A DNA stretch of 64,000 nt, from positions 176,404,672 through 176,468,671 of the forward strand of contig NC_090322.1 of assembly GCF_040869045.1 (NCBI RefSeq), given 5' to 3'. Shown here piece by piece: positions 22,468-32,802 of this stretch. The notes under the pieces are model-generated. The model was given only the letters and a program-made list of their open reading frames with translations. It was not told where the DNA came from and ran no database searches. Each line of letters opens with the position of its first letter. The stretch's first letter is position 1. Position numbers and translations under genes: made by a program. This DNA is from Eurosta solidaginis (taxonomy: Eukaryota; Arthropoda; Insecta; Diptera; Tephritidae).

Positions 22468-23588
22468 CCCCTATTCTGCATTTCGATTACGTTCCCGTTC
22501 TCCGCTCCGCTTTAATAGAAGTTTGGAATTCTGCTTTACGACGGAATCGTAAAGAGAAGAGGAAGAGCAAATGATTTTTCGAAATCATCTGTTGGTACGG
22601 AATGTGTGAACATTGGAACAAAATAAATTAAAGCAAATTTGTAAAAAACACTGAAAAACGTTTATATTTTATTATCCACGCCATTTTGTACAAAAAAAAG
22701 CAATAGAATATATTGCCGCAGTGTTATATTTTTTTGAGTGAAGTGCTTTCATAATTGTAAGTGTGTTTTTGTCGTTCTTTTGGCCAATTCCCTGCCGTGG
22801 CCACCAAGTTTTGTTAAAACGGATTCCTGCACGAATATAGTTGACATTTTCTGAATTTTAAGGATGCTAATTTCATTGCACTGGCTTAAAATACTTTATA
22901 AAGGTTTATTTATTCCTTCCGCAAGGATTGTTTACGTTTTCGCTTCACCTTCCTCTACGCCGGCAGCTTGCTTTGGCATATAACTGGACCCAACGAACAG
23001 ACACAAATTATAGCTGTCTATTATAATGGAATCAATAGCCGCGGCATATTTGTGGAGTTGGAAAGCAAGGCATACGAAAATGGCCAGACGAGAATGGAAA
23101 GGCAAATATTGCGACATTTGTGTAATCCATTTGAGGTGAGTGACGAATTGTAAGAAATTGAACTTAAAAGTGGTAAAGTTTAAAGACTTGTTCTCTTATT
23201 TAGGTTCAAAAAAAACTATCGACTTAACAAGGATGCTTTCAAGTATGTGTTAGATACTTTTGCGGGGCAAATACGTCCAAGGACTTCGACATCGACATGT
23301 TGTTTTTGACCTGGAAACATATAAAAAACAATCATCATCAAGCCTTCTACGTTTCTTAACAAGTTTTACTTACATTTTTGTTAAAACTCTGTTATAAATT
23401 AATAAAAAAATAAAAAGAAAATATTTTTCCGCCAACTAATTTGCAACTTAGAAAAACGGAACTACGATCGAAATGCAGAATACAAAAAATCGAACGATTC
23501 GAAGTTGGATCGAAAGAGATTGAAACACAGAATACCAAAATTGCCAAATCGAAAAAATTCCAATCCAAGTCGAAATGCAGAATAGGGC
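22468..23588 (+). mobile_element. PIF/Harbinger-like transposon inserted in the bacterial-like gene
   Basis: The terminal inverted repeats CCCCTATTCTGCATTTCGA (22468-22486) and its complement ending at 23588 differ at the outermost base. They are flanked by TCA (22465-22467) and TGA (23589-23591), close to the 3-bp TNA duplication of PIF/Harbinger. A transposase remnant is present at about 23027-23310: a first exon ending near 23127 at a GTGAGT donor, then after the acceptor near 23205 NYRLNKDAFKYVLDTFAGQI, a recognisable Harbinger-type N-terminal segment. The catalytic core is missing, so it is a deletion derivative. Confidence 0.7.
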
Positions 23589-23589
23589 T

Positions 23590-24010
23590 GACTATGTTTT
23601 CTATTAATAAGTATTTTACACTTTTTGTTGAAGAACTAAGAGAGAATATAGAATACTTTATTATCTATACTAATGCAAATCTAGATCTTGCAGAAGAAAA
23701 GAAGTTAAAAGAAGTGCGATCTAAAAACTTGTATCCTTTAAAATTTGATAATGATAAAGCTTTAAGAGATTGTTTGTGTATAAATGGTAATGGTCTTTAT
23801 CGATTTGTGCAAGAAGAAGCAACAAGAAAAAAGCTTTTAAGTCTATTAAAGCTTCCACCTTCTTTGCAAAAAGAAGAAGAAGAAAGAAGACTTCTTAGTG
23901 AGTATGAACAAGAAATAAAAGAAAACTTTTTAGATAAACTAATGTTTGCAACTAATCAACCTAATAGGGAAGAAATGAATAATATTGTTAAAGATAAGAT
24001 AGATAAATTC
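23590..24010 (+). pseudogene. Wolbachia-like large protein, second module
   Basis: After the transposon the frame MFSINKYFTLFVEELRENIE leads into a second module: NANLDLAEEKKLKEVRSKNL, LYRFVQEEATRKKLLSLLKL, ATNQPNREEMNNIVKDKIDK. It aligns along its length with module 1 at 21800-22170. The ~150 residues reported upstream in the same open frame (23441-23590) belong to the transposon, not to this gene. The frame shifts near 24010 and continues at 24012 into the next part. Confidence 0.6.
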
Positions 24011-24011
24011 G

Positions 24012-26187
24012 ATGTTCCATGTACATAATTATGAAGAATTACATGAAATAGCATTACGTTGGTCAGAATCTCATGAAATCGGCCCTCTTACAAAAGGAAT
24101 AATGGAAAAGCTTTTGGAAGATATAAAAAATAATAGATCTAGTTATAAGAAGATTCAAAATAAAAACATTAATGAGGAAATAAAATTTGTTAGAAGTGTG
24201 GTTGGTAGAGAGGGAATACCTGCATTTGAACAGTTATTAAATTTTTTAATTACAGGTGAAGGGATCAAGTGTCTAGAAGTTCTAAAGAGTGAAGGAATAT
24301 ATCTAGCTCGTATGTCCAGTAGTTTGCATGTAGCAGGAGCCAAAGCTGTAAAAGCTTTTAAAGACTTATATGATATTTGGTTCAATGAGCAAGGAAATAA
24401 AACGCAATATTTAAAAACTCTAGAAAAAGAAGGAATAAATTTATCTAATATGTCCAGTATTTTAGGTGGAGCAGGATCTAATGCTTCTAGAGCTTTTAAA
24501 GACTTACATGGCATTTGGTTTGATGTGGAAGGAAGTAAAACACAATATTTAAAAACCCTAGAGAAAGAAGGAATAGATTTAGCTCGTATGTCCAGTATTT
24601 TGAGTGGAGCAGGAGCTAACGCTGCAAAAGCTTTTAAAGATTTATATGATATTTGGTTCAATGAGCAAGGAAATAAAACATAATATTTAAAAACTCTAGA
24701 AAAGGAAGGTGTAAATCTAACTAATGTGTCCAGTATTTTAAATGTAGCAGGAGTTAACGCTGCAAAAGTTTTTAAAGACCTATATAACCTTTGGTTTGAT
24801 GTGGAAGGAAATAAAACACAATATTTAAAAACTCTAGAAAAAGAAGGAATAGATCTAGCTCGTATGTCCAGTATTTTAAGTGGTGCAGGGGCTAACGCTG
24901 CAAAAGTCTTGAAAGACTTATATGATATTTGGTTTGATGGAGAAGGATGTAAAAAACAATACTTAAAAACTCTAGAAAAAGAAGGAATCGATCTAGCTCG
25001 TATGTCCAGTATTTTAAGTGGAGCAGGTGTCAATGCTGCAAAAGCTTTTAAAGACATATGATATTTGGTTTGATGCAAACGGAAATAAAAAACAGCATTT
25101 AAAACATTTTATTGAGGACAAAGATAGCAAAAAAAGTTTTACACTGCATAACTTATCTGGTATATTAGGTAAAGCAGGAGCTAATGCTAAAGATGCTTTT
25201 GAAAAGTTTCATAGTGTTTGTTTTAGTGACACAGGAAAAAGAACAGAACTGTTAGATGATTTCTATAAGGCAGGTTTTACGCCAAGTAACTTATCCTCTA
25301 CGTTATGTGGAGCAGGCACACGTGCTTCTTTTATTTTAAAAAGATTTCATAGTACTTGTTTTAATGCGAATAGAGAAAAAACTAAATTTGTAGATGATTT
25401 CTGTAAGGCAAGTTTTAAACCGCGTGATTTATGTGGTGTGTTGAGTTCAGCAGCAAATAGTTTAAAAAAGTTTCATGATTTTTGTTTTACGGTAGAAACA
25501 AAAAAGTATTTGAATCATTTCTTAATTGAGAAAGAAGGTTTTAAACCAAAAAATTTATCTAAGATATTGCATGGAGCAGGAGCTAATATTTGTGTTGCTT
25601 TAAAAGATTTTCATGATGCTTGTTTTGATGAAACAGGAAACAAAACAGAGCTAGTAGATGATTTTTATGAGGCAGGTTTTAGGCCAGCGGATTTATCTAA
25701 TATATTATCCATGGCAGGAAATAATGCCGCTTCTATTGTAAGAAATTTTCATAAATCTTGTTTTAATAAAGAAAATTATTTAGATCGCTTCTTAGAAGAG
25801 AAACAACTTTTTACGCCCAAAGATTTATCTAAAATATTATATGGAGAAGGAATTAATATTTGTCCTACTTTTAAAAAATTGCATGATCTTTGTTTTGATA
25901 AAATAGGAAACATAACAAAATATTTAAACAATCTTATCAAAAATAACCCGCCAAATAAGATGCTTAATATATTATATGAAGAAGTTAGAAAATCTGCTTC
26001 AGCTTTCTTGGATGAACAGAATGTTAGTGAAGGAGACAGAACAACTAGTTTAGGCCTCAAGCCGAGTAGTTTAGGTGGTAAAACAAAGCAAAAACAAGAT
26101 TTAGATGGTTTACAACAAAGTGATTCTAAAGCTAAGAGAAAACACAGGAAAGGTATCACTAAACGAAGTAAGAATGTACAAGATTAA
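24012..26187 (+). pseudogene. Wolbachia-like TAL-effector-type repeat protein with basic tail
   Basis: A short linker (HEIALRWSESHEIGPLTKGI...) is followed by about twelve tandem repeats, the first six of ~46 residues: KTQYLKTLEKEGIDLARMSS then ILSGAGANAAKAFKDL. The core L-x2-(M/L)-S-x-I-L-S-G-A-G-A-N-A-x-K-A-F lines up with the TAL-effector repeat core (IAS-xx-GGKQALE), but the unit is longer than the usual 33-35 residues. Later repeats (from 25069) diverge, with FKPKNLSKILHGAGANICVA and similar. The C-terminus is hydrophilic and basic (KAKRKHRKGITKRSK). Defects: CAA to TAA inside repeat 4 (24680-24682) and a 2-base loss near 25057. There are no introns and the coding sequence is very A/T-rich. 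Confidence 0.65.
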
Positions 26188-26337
26188 GTTTTAGCCACAG
26201 TAGCAGGTAGCCCAAGAGATTTATCGCCGAGACGAGTAACAAGAGCAAAATAAATACAGTCAGTGTACCATAATAAGAAGGGACAGTTGCGCTTATTAAA
26301 ATCTTGTATAATTCATTGAGCCAGTAGAATAAACGCT
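26188..26337. other. Spacer after the repeat gene
   Basis: Short non-coding stretch between two bacterial-like remnants. No motif recognised. Confidence 0.4.
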
Positions 26338-26484
26338 TTATTTGCCTTCATTTGAAGAGCGTGGAGTTAAGACTGATGGTAAATGTGTAGCAATTACACG
26401 TGGCTTATCTCAAACTTTATTTTTACAGAGTGACAAATCGTTTTTAAGTAATTTAGAAACTTCAGTTGAAATCGGACCTGTTTA
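26338..26484 (+). pseudogene. Small bacterial-like protein fragment
   Basis: A ~48-codon open stretch (YLPSFEERGVKTDGKCVAI, then TRGLSQTLFLQSDKSFLSNL) ends at TAA near 26484. Composition and position place it with the Wolbachia-like genes. It resembles the N-terminal region of a larger Wolbachia protein, but I cannot name it securely. Only this fragment is left. Confidence 0.4.
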
Positions 26485-27135
26485 ATTGGAATTAGCATTA
26501 GTAATCAATTAATTAGATGCCTATTTTAATGGCCAATGATTATTTCAATTGTTTCCAAAAAAAGCAAAATGACTAATTGATTACCATTAGAAAAAAATAA
26601 AAAAAATCGTGATTTTTCCGATTATTGAAAAAAAAAAAAACAAAAATAATCAAAATGATTACTTAATAATCCGAAGACGGAAAACAAAAATTTTGATTCG
26701 TTCAAAAGATATTAACGAAAAAAATGTTTATTTACGATAAAAAAAAAATAATTATTATTTTCCGTCCATGCTGAAAAGCATTAATAATAATAATAAACAC
26801 AATTGTGCAGAAATATTCAACGTTTTTATGCTGAAGTCTATTAAAGTGGTAAATTTAGCTAAATTTCAAGAGTTGGAAAAAAAACTACCTTCATAGATGA
26901 CCCTAGAATGCTACTACGCACCTTAGAAGCCCTTTTTTGTACACCTTTTCATAACCCCCTTATAAAGTGCCTAAAAACGCCAGCTCATGAGTTTAGTGGT
27001 CATACTTATTTTAAGTGTGAACTTCTTAGCTTGTCACAGCATAGGCATTTAATATACTAATTCTCAACAAAGGTAATATATGTATGCTAGCAAAATTACT
27101 ATCTAAAATTTTAAAATGGCAGGCTATGAAAAGGA
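26485..27135. other. A/T-rich spacer, no gene seen
   Basis: Highly A/T-rich DNA with homopolymer runs. No coding signal recognised. It may be degraded bacterial DNA or host DNA. Confidence 0.4.
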
Positions 27136-27320
27136 ATGACCGTTAGCTATAAAAATTGTTTAGATCACAAAGTAATAGGAAAAGAAGTAAGACATCGTAG
27201 ATTAGCAAAGGGATATAGTCAAAAAGATTTAGCAAACAAATTGGAACAACATATCAGGTAATACTGCAATATGAAAAAGGAACACGCAGAATTTCAATTA
27301 CGAAGTTATATGAATTAGCA
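27136..27320 (+). pseudogene. XRE-family HTH regulator, first HTH domain (left half of a split gene)
   Basis: ATG at 27136 (preceded by AAAAGGA) opens a helix-turn-helix domain: IGKEVRHRRLAKGYSQKDLA then, after a one-base loss near 27243, YQVILQYEKGTRRISITKLYELA. The pattern is a typical Xre/Cro fold (recognition-helix region, then YE.G.R). It stops abruptly at GAATTAGCA (27312-27320), where a CAGGG-starting transposon end begins. The missing remainder matches the sequence starting with the same GAATTAGCA at 52959. Two-domain HTH regulators of this type are common in Wolbachia and its WO prophage. Confidence 0.75.
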
Positions 27321-27640
27321 CAGGGTCGCGCGCAAGGGGGGGGAAGGTGTTCAAACCCCCATGGGCTTATAACGACTGAATTTTTTTCATAAAAACTGGT
27401 AGATGGAAGAGGCCGTTTGTTGACTGATAACCAATAACTATTTTAATTTTTTGCTTTTTTTTTATTTCAGTCAAAATTAAAGAAGTATGCAATTTTTTAT
27501 ATATTATACTAGCTTATGCCCGTGAGTTTTACCCCTCGTTTCTATAAAAATTTGCAAGCTATGCGTAACTGGCCATGGGTAAAACATGAGTTGGTAAGAT
27601 TGACTTCTGGTACAATTGATGACTGTCGTTATATGATATA
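27321..27640 (+). mobile_element. hAT-like left terminal sequence
   Basis: CAGGGTCGCGCGCAAGGGGG starts exactly after the duplicated GAATTAGCA. A CAGGG start followed by a G-run and TTCAAACCCCC resembles hAT-type ends. The right end at 52958 (reverse complement CTGTCTATGGGAAGGTGT) shares GGAAGGTGT and a later CATGG. The 9-bp repeat is close to the 8-bp duplication of hAT. The evidence is suggestive only. Confidence 0.45.
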
Positions 27641-27644
27641 ATCA

Positions 27645-27720
27645 TATTTGTAACAGGATTCCCCTCGCGTAGGTGAGGTTGCCAATTGAGTTGCAGAAGC
27701 TCTGAATCTATAAAGGTTTG
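27645..27720 (-). repeat. Fragment of the SINE-like repeat seen at 54.8 kb
   Basis: AACAGGATTC...GTAGGTGAGGTTGCCAATTG is the complement of part of 54955-55010. It is mirrored at about 40240-40300. Confidence 0.55.
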
Positions 27721-27844
27721 TATTGCGCTCATCAATCCCTTGATTCGCAGCTAATGATCGTCCTTGGTTCTAGTGATATTAACATCCTCATTTGAAGGTG
27801 TCTAAAATGCATTTTCTCAAAGGCATTTATAGTTTGTAAAGATA

Positions 27845-28450
27845 TATTCAATATTTGGAAGAAACATTAGCTATTAAAGCTTCAGGTGATTATGACATAA
27901 TTTCTCAAAAACTTGTAGGAAAAGAAATCAAATCTGTTAGTAAAGAAATAGAAATTTTGCCATAATTAATTTCAAGAAGTTATTTAGCAAAAGCTGCTGC
28001 TGAAGTGTTTTCGCCAAAATGCCCTCTCATATTTCTAAAGAGAGTAATTTTTTGTACGTCTATAGACAAAAAAGCACGCATTTACTTCAACTACGGCTGT
28101 TCCAGCAAGTAACGGGAAATCACCACCTTTGCGATGATCATTACACCTTAAATTCTTAAGGTTTCGTTCTAAAACATGCAGCGGCTGTTTATGAGTCATG
28201 GTGCACACATCGCACTTCACTTTGGCCTGACCGTTTGCTTATGTTGCACATCGGTGTATCAGATGTTTGCAAACATTGGTCATTTAAATGGGGAGTTGTA
28301 CGTCCATCACACAAAGCGTATCCGTGGTATCTGAGAAAGCAACTGCCATAGTGATTTCTCTTTTTGCTCTTACATCAATTAATCAGATTAAACATAAATG
28401 TTTTTTTCCGGTTCCTCCAGGCGTATCCAAAAATACCAACCCTAAAGATA
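27845..28450 (-). pseudogene. Helitron RepHel helicase remnant
   Basis: On the minus strand: a Walker A FLDTPGGTGK (about 28440-28410), then VRAKREITMAVAFSDT, then MTHKQPLHVLERTLKNLR and FPLLAG and EVNACFF (28220-28050), then INYGKIPISLLTDLISFPTS (about 27990-27930). These follow the order of Pif1-type helicase motifs in Helitron proteins (Walker A, the MAHK...LDRTL...LLAGDFRQ region, the GRIxLP region). Many stops and gaps are present, including the loss of the Walker B-side DFRQ. The mirrored copy lies at 39490-40110. Confidence 0.7.
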
Positions 28451-28559
28451 ACATAAAAGAATACTAAAGGAATAACAGCAAAACCCAACTCTACATCAAA
28501 CTTTACGTGTTGAAATAACCTAAGTTTTTAAGGCATCCATAGTTCTGAAAGTCCCATTT

Positions 28560-29405
28560 GTCTTTTTCTTTTTTTTCTCAATTCCATATATTACTGGTGC
28601 TGTTAGGACTTAACGTCATATAGCTCCTTACCGATTTTCATTATTCCATTTGTATGGTAGGTGCCACCCTCTTTTTTATAGTTATGTTTAGCCTATGACA
28701 ATATTTGGAAGATTTCTAGTGGGTGATTCAAATTTAGTTGTGATCGGCCGATCCGTTTAGGGCGCAACCCGATTTATACCTAAATACAAACATTCATAAT
28801 TTTAACTATATATATATATAGATAGAAGATGTGGATAGACTGAAGTTAACAAACAATTTTAACGGCGGAAAATTGTTAAACATCCAAAAGGAATAACAAC
28901 CAAACAACTCTGTAGTCAAACTTTAGCTGTTATAATAACCTAAGTTTGTACGGCAGCCATAGTTCTGAAAAATCCCATTTGTACGGAAGGTGCCACGTCC
29001 TCTTTTCCCCAATTCCACATTTTACTGGGGGTGTTTTGACTTAACCTCATATAGCTCCTTACCAATTTTCATTATCCTACCATTACTACATCCAGAGATA
29101 TGCAGTATGATAAACTCCATTTATATGGGAGGAGCCACGCCCCTTCTCACCCACCCCACATTTTCCTGGCGGTGTTAGGGTTTGACCTCATATGACTCCT
29201 TACCGAATTTCAATGTTCTAGCATGAATACCTTCAGAGTTATGTAGTACCAAATATTCATTTTACATGGGAGGTGCCACGCCCCTTTTATATATCGATAT
29301 CATTTTTAGCCTATGACCATCCTTGGAAGGTTTCTAGTGGGTTGTGCAAATTTGGTTGTGATCGGTCGATCCGTTTAGGACGCAACTCGATCTATACCTA
29401 CATAC
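28560..29405. repeat. Degenerate ~140-bp tandem units, Helitron/DINE-like interspersed repeat
   Basis: Units recur with GGTGCCACG(C/T)CC near 28990, 29130 and 29273, each followed by a CATTTT(A/C)CTGG and ACCTCATATAG-type stretch. The end reads GATCGATCCGTTTAGGACGC-like sequence and a (CATA)n run, into which the errantivirus-like LTR is inserted at 29411. Its continuation after the retroelement is at 44668-44700. Non-coding. Confidence 0.55.
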
Positions 29406-29410
29406 ATACA

Positions 29411-29839
29411 ACTTACTGTTCCCAGGATAGGAACCTTTAAAAAATTAAAGTTGTGACGAGCCAGCAGTTCGCCAATGGTTAAATCAAACACAAGAATTCA
29501 ATTGAAATTCGCAAGACAAATTTATTGTGCACTGGTGGCACTCACTATCATAACTAACTCTAAACATAATTACTTCTTCCCATGAAACCTTTAACTCTAC
29601 GCTACTTATGTTAACGTTGCAGATCCCACCACCATCAAATATTTCGCAATCGATGAGTTGTGCGTGCACGTCAATATTGCGTATGCTGCATTTCTCACGG
29701 GTTGATCGTGTTGTGTTACCATTCGCTTGCGCGTGGAATACGTCAGCGAAAGTTCTATATTGGCCAACAAACTCACATGCACGGCAACGTGAGTAAAGGG
29801 TGCGCCATTGGGGGTATTGGGAATATGGGTGTGATAACT
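29411..29839 (-). repeat. 3' LTR of errantivirus-like element
   Basis: 429 bp; matches 44236-44667 and the inverted 38101-38529. On the minus strand it starts AGTTATCACACCC and ends GGGAACAGTAAGT. The preceding purine tract AAAGGGGGAGG (29840-29850) is intact here. Confidence 0.9.
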
Positions 29840-29848
29840 CCTCCCCCT

Positions 29849-31440
29849 TTAAAGATCTGCGTCCCGCAGATCAAACGAAAAACGTGAAAGGTTTATGGTA
29901 GGTATGGAGTGGTCAAGGCTCCCTGTTGGTTGGCTAGTTCCTGAGTAATCAAGCTCAAATGTAGATGTGTCCTTCGTGATCGTATTGGCCTTTGTGCGAT
30001 ATGCCCCGTGTTCGAATATTTCTGGAAGGTTTAGCTTTCTAGTGTACCATCTCCATAGGATAGCAGCGGCCACGACTATTCCGCATACTGTTAGGGCTTC
30101 TGTAATGATAGACAAATTGATTTTTTCATTAACGTATCCCAGATACCTTACGTTGTCCATTGTGACATCGTGGACATATTCTAGGTTTATCTTCATTGTA
30201 TGATTTTTAACTTTGGAAAGGATGGCTGGCAGAGCCTGCACTGTTATGGCTTAGTTGCTGGAGAAAACTTGGTCACCGATCTTGATAGTTTCGTTGTGTA
30301 GTTGGATGACGTAGGTGCCGTTGATGGTGTTTGTGGAATTATTGCTCCTGATCACGCCTTGGTAATTCGAGAGGAATATCGTATTGTCGTTTACCAATTC
30401 TATAGTCGATCCACTTCTCCTGGTGAATTGGCAGCTAGCGTCTCCCCCTTTTAGTAATCGTGGTATGCAGCTATCTTCATCCAATTTTGATAAGGAGTCT
30501 GACCTGCATACTGTAGATGAACTGATTAGTATACAATTACCCGTCAACCCGTAAGTTTCCTCTTGGTTTACGAACATCCTGTCAAACGGTAGGTCCAGCT
30601 GTTTGTGTCCGTATATGCCGGCGCGAGTGATCAGCATATTATATTTTTTGGCTGTTACCTTCGGCATTGAGAGCACATAGAGAAGCAGTGTCCCATTTGT
30701 GTATACTGACGGTTGACCGTACTCAATTGCTTCGATTATATTTTCGTACGGAAGGGTCTCCATTTCCGACAGCACCTGATTGATCTCGTCATTGTCAAGT
30801 AAGTTTGTGTTGACAATACCACTTTTTTCCAGATGGCATGCCCGCACTATTTCGTTGACCTCTTCGCGAACGAGCAGGATATTGTGCAGTGCATTTTGAT
30901 CAAATTCTGTTGCCTCGTTCTCCTTTGTAACATAGTTTGTGCGGTCCATCACCTCGTCAATTTTCTTCACGATGTCTTGGGTAGCCGTAAAAAGCTTCTT
31001 GTTAACTTTAAATTGGTGGTTATTGCTCTCAATTACTTCGTTTTGGCTGCGGAGAATATTATTCCAGTCGGTTGCGTCGGGTGACTCTGCCAACCATTTC
31101 CATGCTGAGCCCAGCCAATCGATTGAGCGGGTTTTCCTAACTTTGCTTGTGTTGCCCGTTAATTCCTGGAGTCGCTCTAGTGTTTGGTTAATGTAGAGTT
31201 GAGCCAAAATCTTGTCGTCGGTTCGCTTCATTAGCCGGCTTGTCAATTCTTCCATCTGCATGGTAATTGTAGCATATTGTTGGAGGTTGATAGCGTGAAT
31301 CAGCTTGAATGATCCGCCAATGATCCACCCATTTCCGTCCTGGATGGTTATGATGGGTTCTTTATAGTGGAAAATATGAAGGGCGCTGATGGCTGGTGCC
31401 AGCAGTGGGAATATGCAAGGATGTTATTCTTGTTAGTGTG
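29849..31440 (-). pseudogene. env (fusion-type envelope protein) of the errantivirus-like element
   Basis: The long frame (31261-30251) and the following one (30241-29849) are in the same phase, separated by a single TAA at 30253-30251. Reading upstream stays open to about 31430, where a splice acceptor is plausible, so the true start is not the ATG at 31261. Features: a basic cleavage-site-like KVRKTRSIDWLGSAW (about residue 40 of the long frame), heptad-rich helices after it, Cys-containing ectodomain, and a C-terminal membrane helix ALTVCGIVVAAAILW before a ~60-residue cytoplasmic tail. This is the layout of F-type fusion proteins captured by insect Gypsy elements. The stop precedes the membrane anchor in both arms. 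Confidence 0.8.
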
Positions 31441-32802
31441 TTAGTAAAGTAATTCCTAAGTTACTTAAAAATTTTGTTAGGATTTGTAGTTTTTACTAAC
31501 TAGTGTGAGAAAAGAAAAATTTAATTTTGCTTTTAGGGCTGTAAATGTAGTTATTAGTGCTAGGTTTACAGAAAGGGATTTTATTTTGACATTTTATTAT
31601 TATGCATAGCTTTGGTCTTCTTGCTTAGATAAAATATTTTTTAGTGTGTTAGTAGCTTTTATTTATTTATTTATGTTTTTAGAATTAAAAATTTCGATAA
31701 GTGTTTAGTAAAAATTTCGATACATGTTTAGTACAATATCTATAGGAATAGTTTTCATTGTCATTGTGGTTAGTCGAGAGAAAAAAAAGGATAAAAAATA
31801 AAAGGATGGTAGTTTTTCTTCAATTATTATTTTTTCCCTTATTACGCATTTAAAATGGGAAAAAATGATTTGTTTTCTTGTTTAAGTGTATTCCCCATTT
31901 CTTGTGCGGTAAGCAAAAAATGTGACTCTAAATTGCGGTTAAAAGATTTGTAAGTTGTAATTTTGATTAGTGGGGGAAAGGGAAACAAAATTTAAAAATA
32001 TGAAAGGATAAAAAAGAATGGTTTATTGTTTTTATTTATACTTTTTTGTTCTATAATTTTTCATTTCCCTTTTTTCCTTTGGCAATAAAATAAAAGAAAA
32101 AAGGAAAAGGAAAATTTAAAAAAGTTTGGTTTTTGTTTTTACTTTTTTGTGGTTTTTAGGCGAAGAGCATAATTTTTTCTTTTTTTCACTCAACGGATTA
32201 GGCGAAGAGGATAATTTTTTCTTTTTTTTCACTCAACTGATTAGGCGAAGAGGATAATTTTTTCTTTTTTTCACTCAACGGATTAGGCGAAGAGGATAAT
32301 TTTTTCTTTTTTTTACTCAACGGATTAGGCGAAGAGGATAATTTTTTATTTTTTTCACTCAACGGATTAGGCGAAGAGGATAATTTTTTCTTTTTTTCAC
32401 TCAACGGATTAGGCGAAGAGGATAATTTTTTCTTTTTTTCACTCAACGGATTAGGCGAAGAGTATAAAGTCTCATATTTTTTCTTCCTGCGGATTAGGCG
32501 CTAGGATTAAGTTTCAATGTTTTTATAGGCTAGAGGATCATACTGTTCTCGAACCAGCTATGGGGGATCGTGGAATCCGGTTTGGGAGTGGCGTAGCCAT
32601 TTGTCAAATTCGATGGCGTCACAACCTACTAAGGCACGATTTGTCCCACTAACAAGCCCGCTCTTGTAGTAATGATCATTTCCTTTTGTTTCGATTTCTT
32701 TTCGTTTTTGTTTTTGAGTTATTACAATTTTTTAATTTATTTTTCTGTGATTTTTTCTCTATATTTTTTATTTTTGCAACGATGTTTGGTTTTTTTTCTC
32801 AG
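31441..32802. other. Non-coding spacer between integrase and env, with minisatellite
   Basis: A/T-rich DNA without a supported gene. It holds the minisatellite listed separately. The mirrored spacer is 35179-36500. Confidence 0.6.
32155..32470. repeat. 42-bp minisatellite, about 7 units (arm 1)
   Basis: Unit: GGATTAGGCGAAGAGGATAA followed by a T/C-rich stretch and CACTCAAC. It has 7 full units plus a partial one. Because 42 is divisible by 3, the minus strand reads as an open SEKKKKLSSSPNPL repeat, which I treat as fortuitous. Confidence 0.85.

Noticed and set aside
24155..25078. 307-residue minus-strand frame across the TAL-like repeats
   Set aside because: Antisense of the in-phase repeat units; its regularity is explained by the plus-strand repeats.
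21327..27320. Plain Wolbachia contamination or contig mis-join
   Set aside because: The bacterial-like genes contain stops and frameshifts and are interrupted by insect transposons with target duplications, which fits integrated, decaying DNA.
28560..29405. CRISPR-like array
   Set aside because: Units of about 140 bp are degenerate and diverge throughout; no constant short repeat with unique spacers and no cas genes.
32198..32446. Repeat protein SEKKKKLSSSPNPL
   Set aside because: A 42-bp minisatellite in a retroelement spacer; the open frame follows from a unit length divisible by three.
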